Part shown: positions 5,497-5,735 of the stretch, piece after piece
Numbering within the stretch: the first letter of the stretch is position 1
How the letters are laid out: every line of letters starts with the position of its first letter
DNA from: Thermomicrobiaceae bacterium
GTDB taxonomy: Bacteria > Chloroflexota > Chloroflexia > Thermomicrobiales > Thermomicrobiaceae
Assembly (NCBI GenBank): GCA_007122555.1
Contig: SKTL01000339.1
Span: 1 to 5,735, forward strand
Direction of reading: 5' to 3'
DNA length: 5,735 bases
Position numbers and translations under genes: made by a program
Notes under the pieces: generated by a model
What the model saw: only the letters and a program-made list of their open reading frames with translations
Databases searched by the model: none
Told to the model about the DNA's origin: nothing

Positions 5497-5735
5497 TTAG
5501 CCGACTCGATGCGCGCGCGGTGGCAGATGATCGTCCGCGTTGTCCTCGGGAACGTAACCGAGCTGAACGACTGCATCGGAGATATCCCAGGTGCGGGACG
5601 TGTTTCCGGAAATGGCGTAGTAGGTCGCGAATCCGACGTCGCTTTCGATACTGCGCCAGATCAGCTGGGCGCAATCCCGGGGGCTCAACCACATGTATCG
5701 TGCGATCTCATCTCGCGGGGCATCGCCATAGGCTC
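5497..5735 (-). CDS. NAD-dependent epimerase/dehydratase family protein, uronate-dehydrogenase-like (C-terminus only)
   Basis: The last 78 codons of a minus-strand gene whose start lies beyond the right edge; the frame is open to the window end. The visible sequence (from AYGDAPRDEIARY, then MWLSPRD, GFATYYAISGN, RTWDISDA, LGYVPEDNADD) matches my memory of the C-terminus of short-chain dehydrogenase/reductases of the uronate dehydrogenase kind: a 'WLS-RD' element, 'G-S-N' turn, 'W-D' and 'LGY-P-D' before a short tail. Uronate dehydrogenase oxidises D-glucuronate or D-galacturonate to the aldaric acid lactone using NAD+. The Rossmann glycine motif and catalytic Tyr-x3-Lys lie outside the window, so a related sugar epimerase or oxidoreductase cannot be excluded. 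An apparent ATG at 5694 is an internal methionine. The gene converges on the aminotransferase and is probably a separate unit. Confidence 0.78.
   Translation of the reverse strand, partial: AYGDAPRDEIARYMWLSPRDCAQLIWRSIESDVGFATYYAISGNTSRTWDISDAVVQLGYVPEDNADDHLPPRAHRVG

Noticed and set aside
5417..5692. Alternative minus-strand frame (91 codons) at the right edge
   Set aside because: Arg/Ser-rich and frame-shifted from the dehydrogenase C-terminus, which is open to the window edge and recognisable.

Overview
The window comes from a moderately GC-rich bacterial chromosome. Genes are compact, most carry strong purine-rich ribosome binding sites, and nothing points to a phage, plasmid or transposon. 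The mix of a sensor kinase, a ferritin-like protein, a tandem universal stress protein, a DUF3830 protein, a HemL-like aminotransferase and a uronate-dehydrogenase-like oxidoreductase would suit a free-living bacterium such as a Chloroflexota (Thermomicrobia-like) member. That placement is a low-confidence inference from gene content and protein style; there is no RNA gene or phylogenetic marker here.

Left part (1-1164), plus strand: the C-terminal ATP-binding domain of a sensor histidine kinase, cut by the window edge. After a 96-bp gap with a 7+1+7 dyad comes a di-iron ferritin-like protein. A strong GC-rich hairpin ends this unit.

Middle (1193-2734): a small minus-strand gene of unknown function (99 aa, start fixed by a clear ribosome binding site) converges on the ferritin gene. 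It diverges from a two-domain UspA protein on the plus strand. The 366 bp between the two start codons hold no convincing gene, but do hold an 11-bp-phased GTTAC direct repeat and a nested set of inverted repeats.

Right part (2833-5405), plus strand: three closely spaced genes that look co-transcribed. They encode a DUF3830 (cyclophilin-like fold) protein, a class I SAM-dependent methyltransferase with a GTG start 4 bp after the preceding stop, and a class-III PLP aminotransferase related to glutamate-1-semialdehyde aminomutase but lacking several HemL signatures. Together they suggest a small-molecule modification or catabolic module of unknown substrate. A hairpin at 5436-5456 separates it from a convergent minus-strand gene that runs off the right edge. 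The visible end of that gene is the C-terminus of an NAD-dependent epimerase/dehydratase-type enzyme, most like uronate dehydrogenase.

The left and middle genes share a stress, redox and iron flavour (two-component sensing, iron storage/detoxification, universal stress protein). The right half is metabolic. No CRISPR array, tRNA, rRNA or mobile element was seen. The most unusual part is the three-gene DUF3830/methyltransferase/aminotransferase set.
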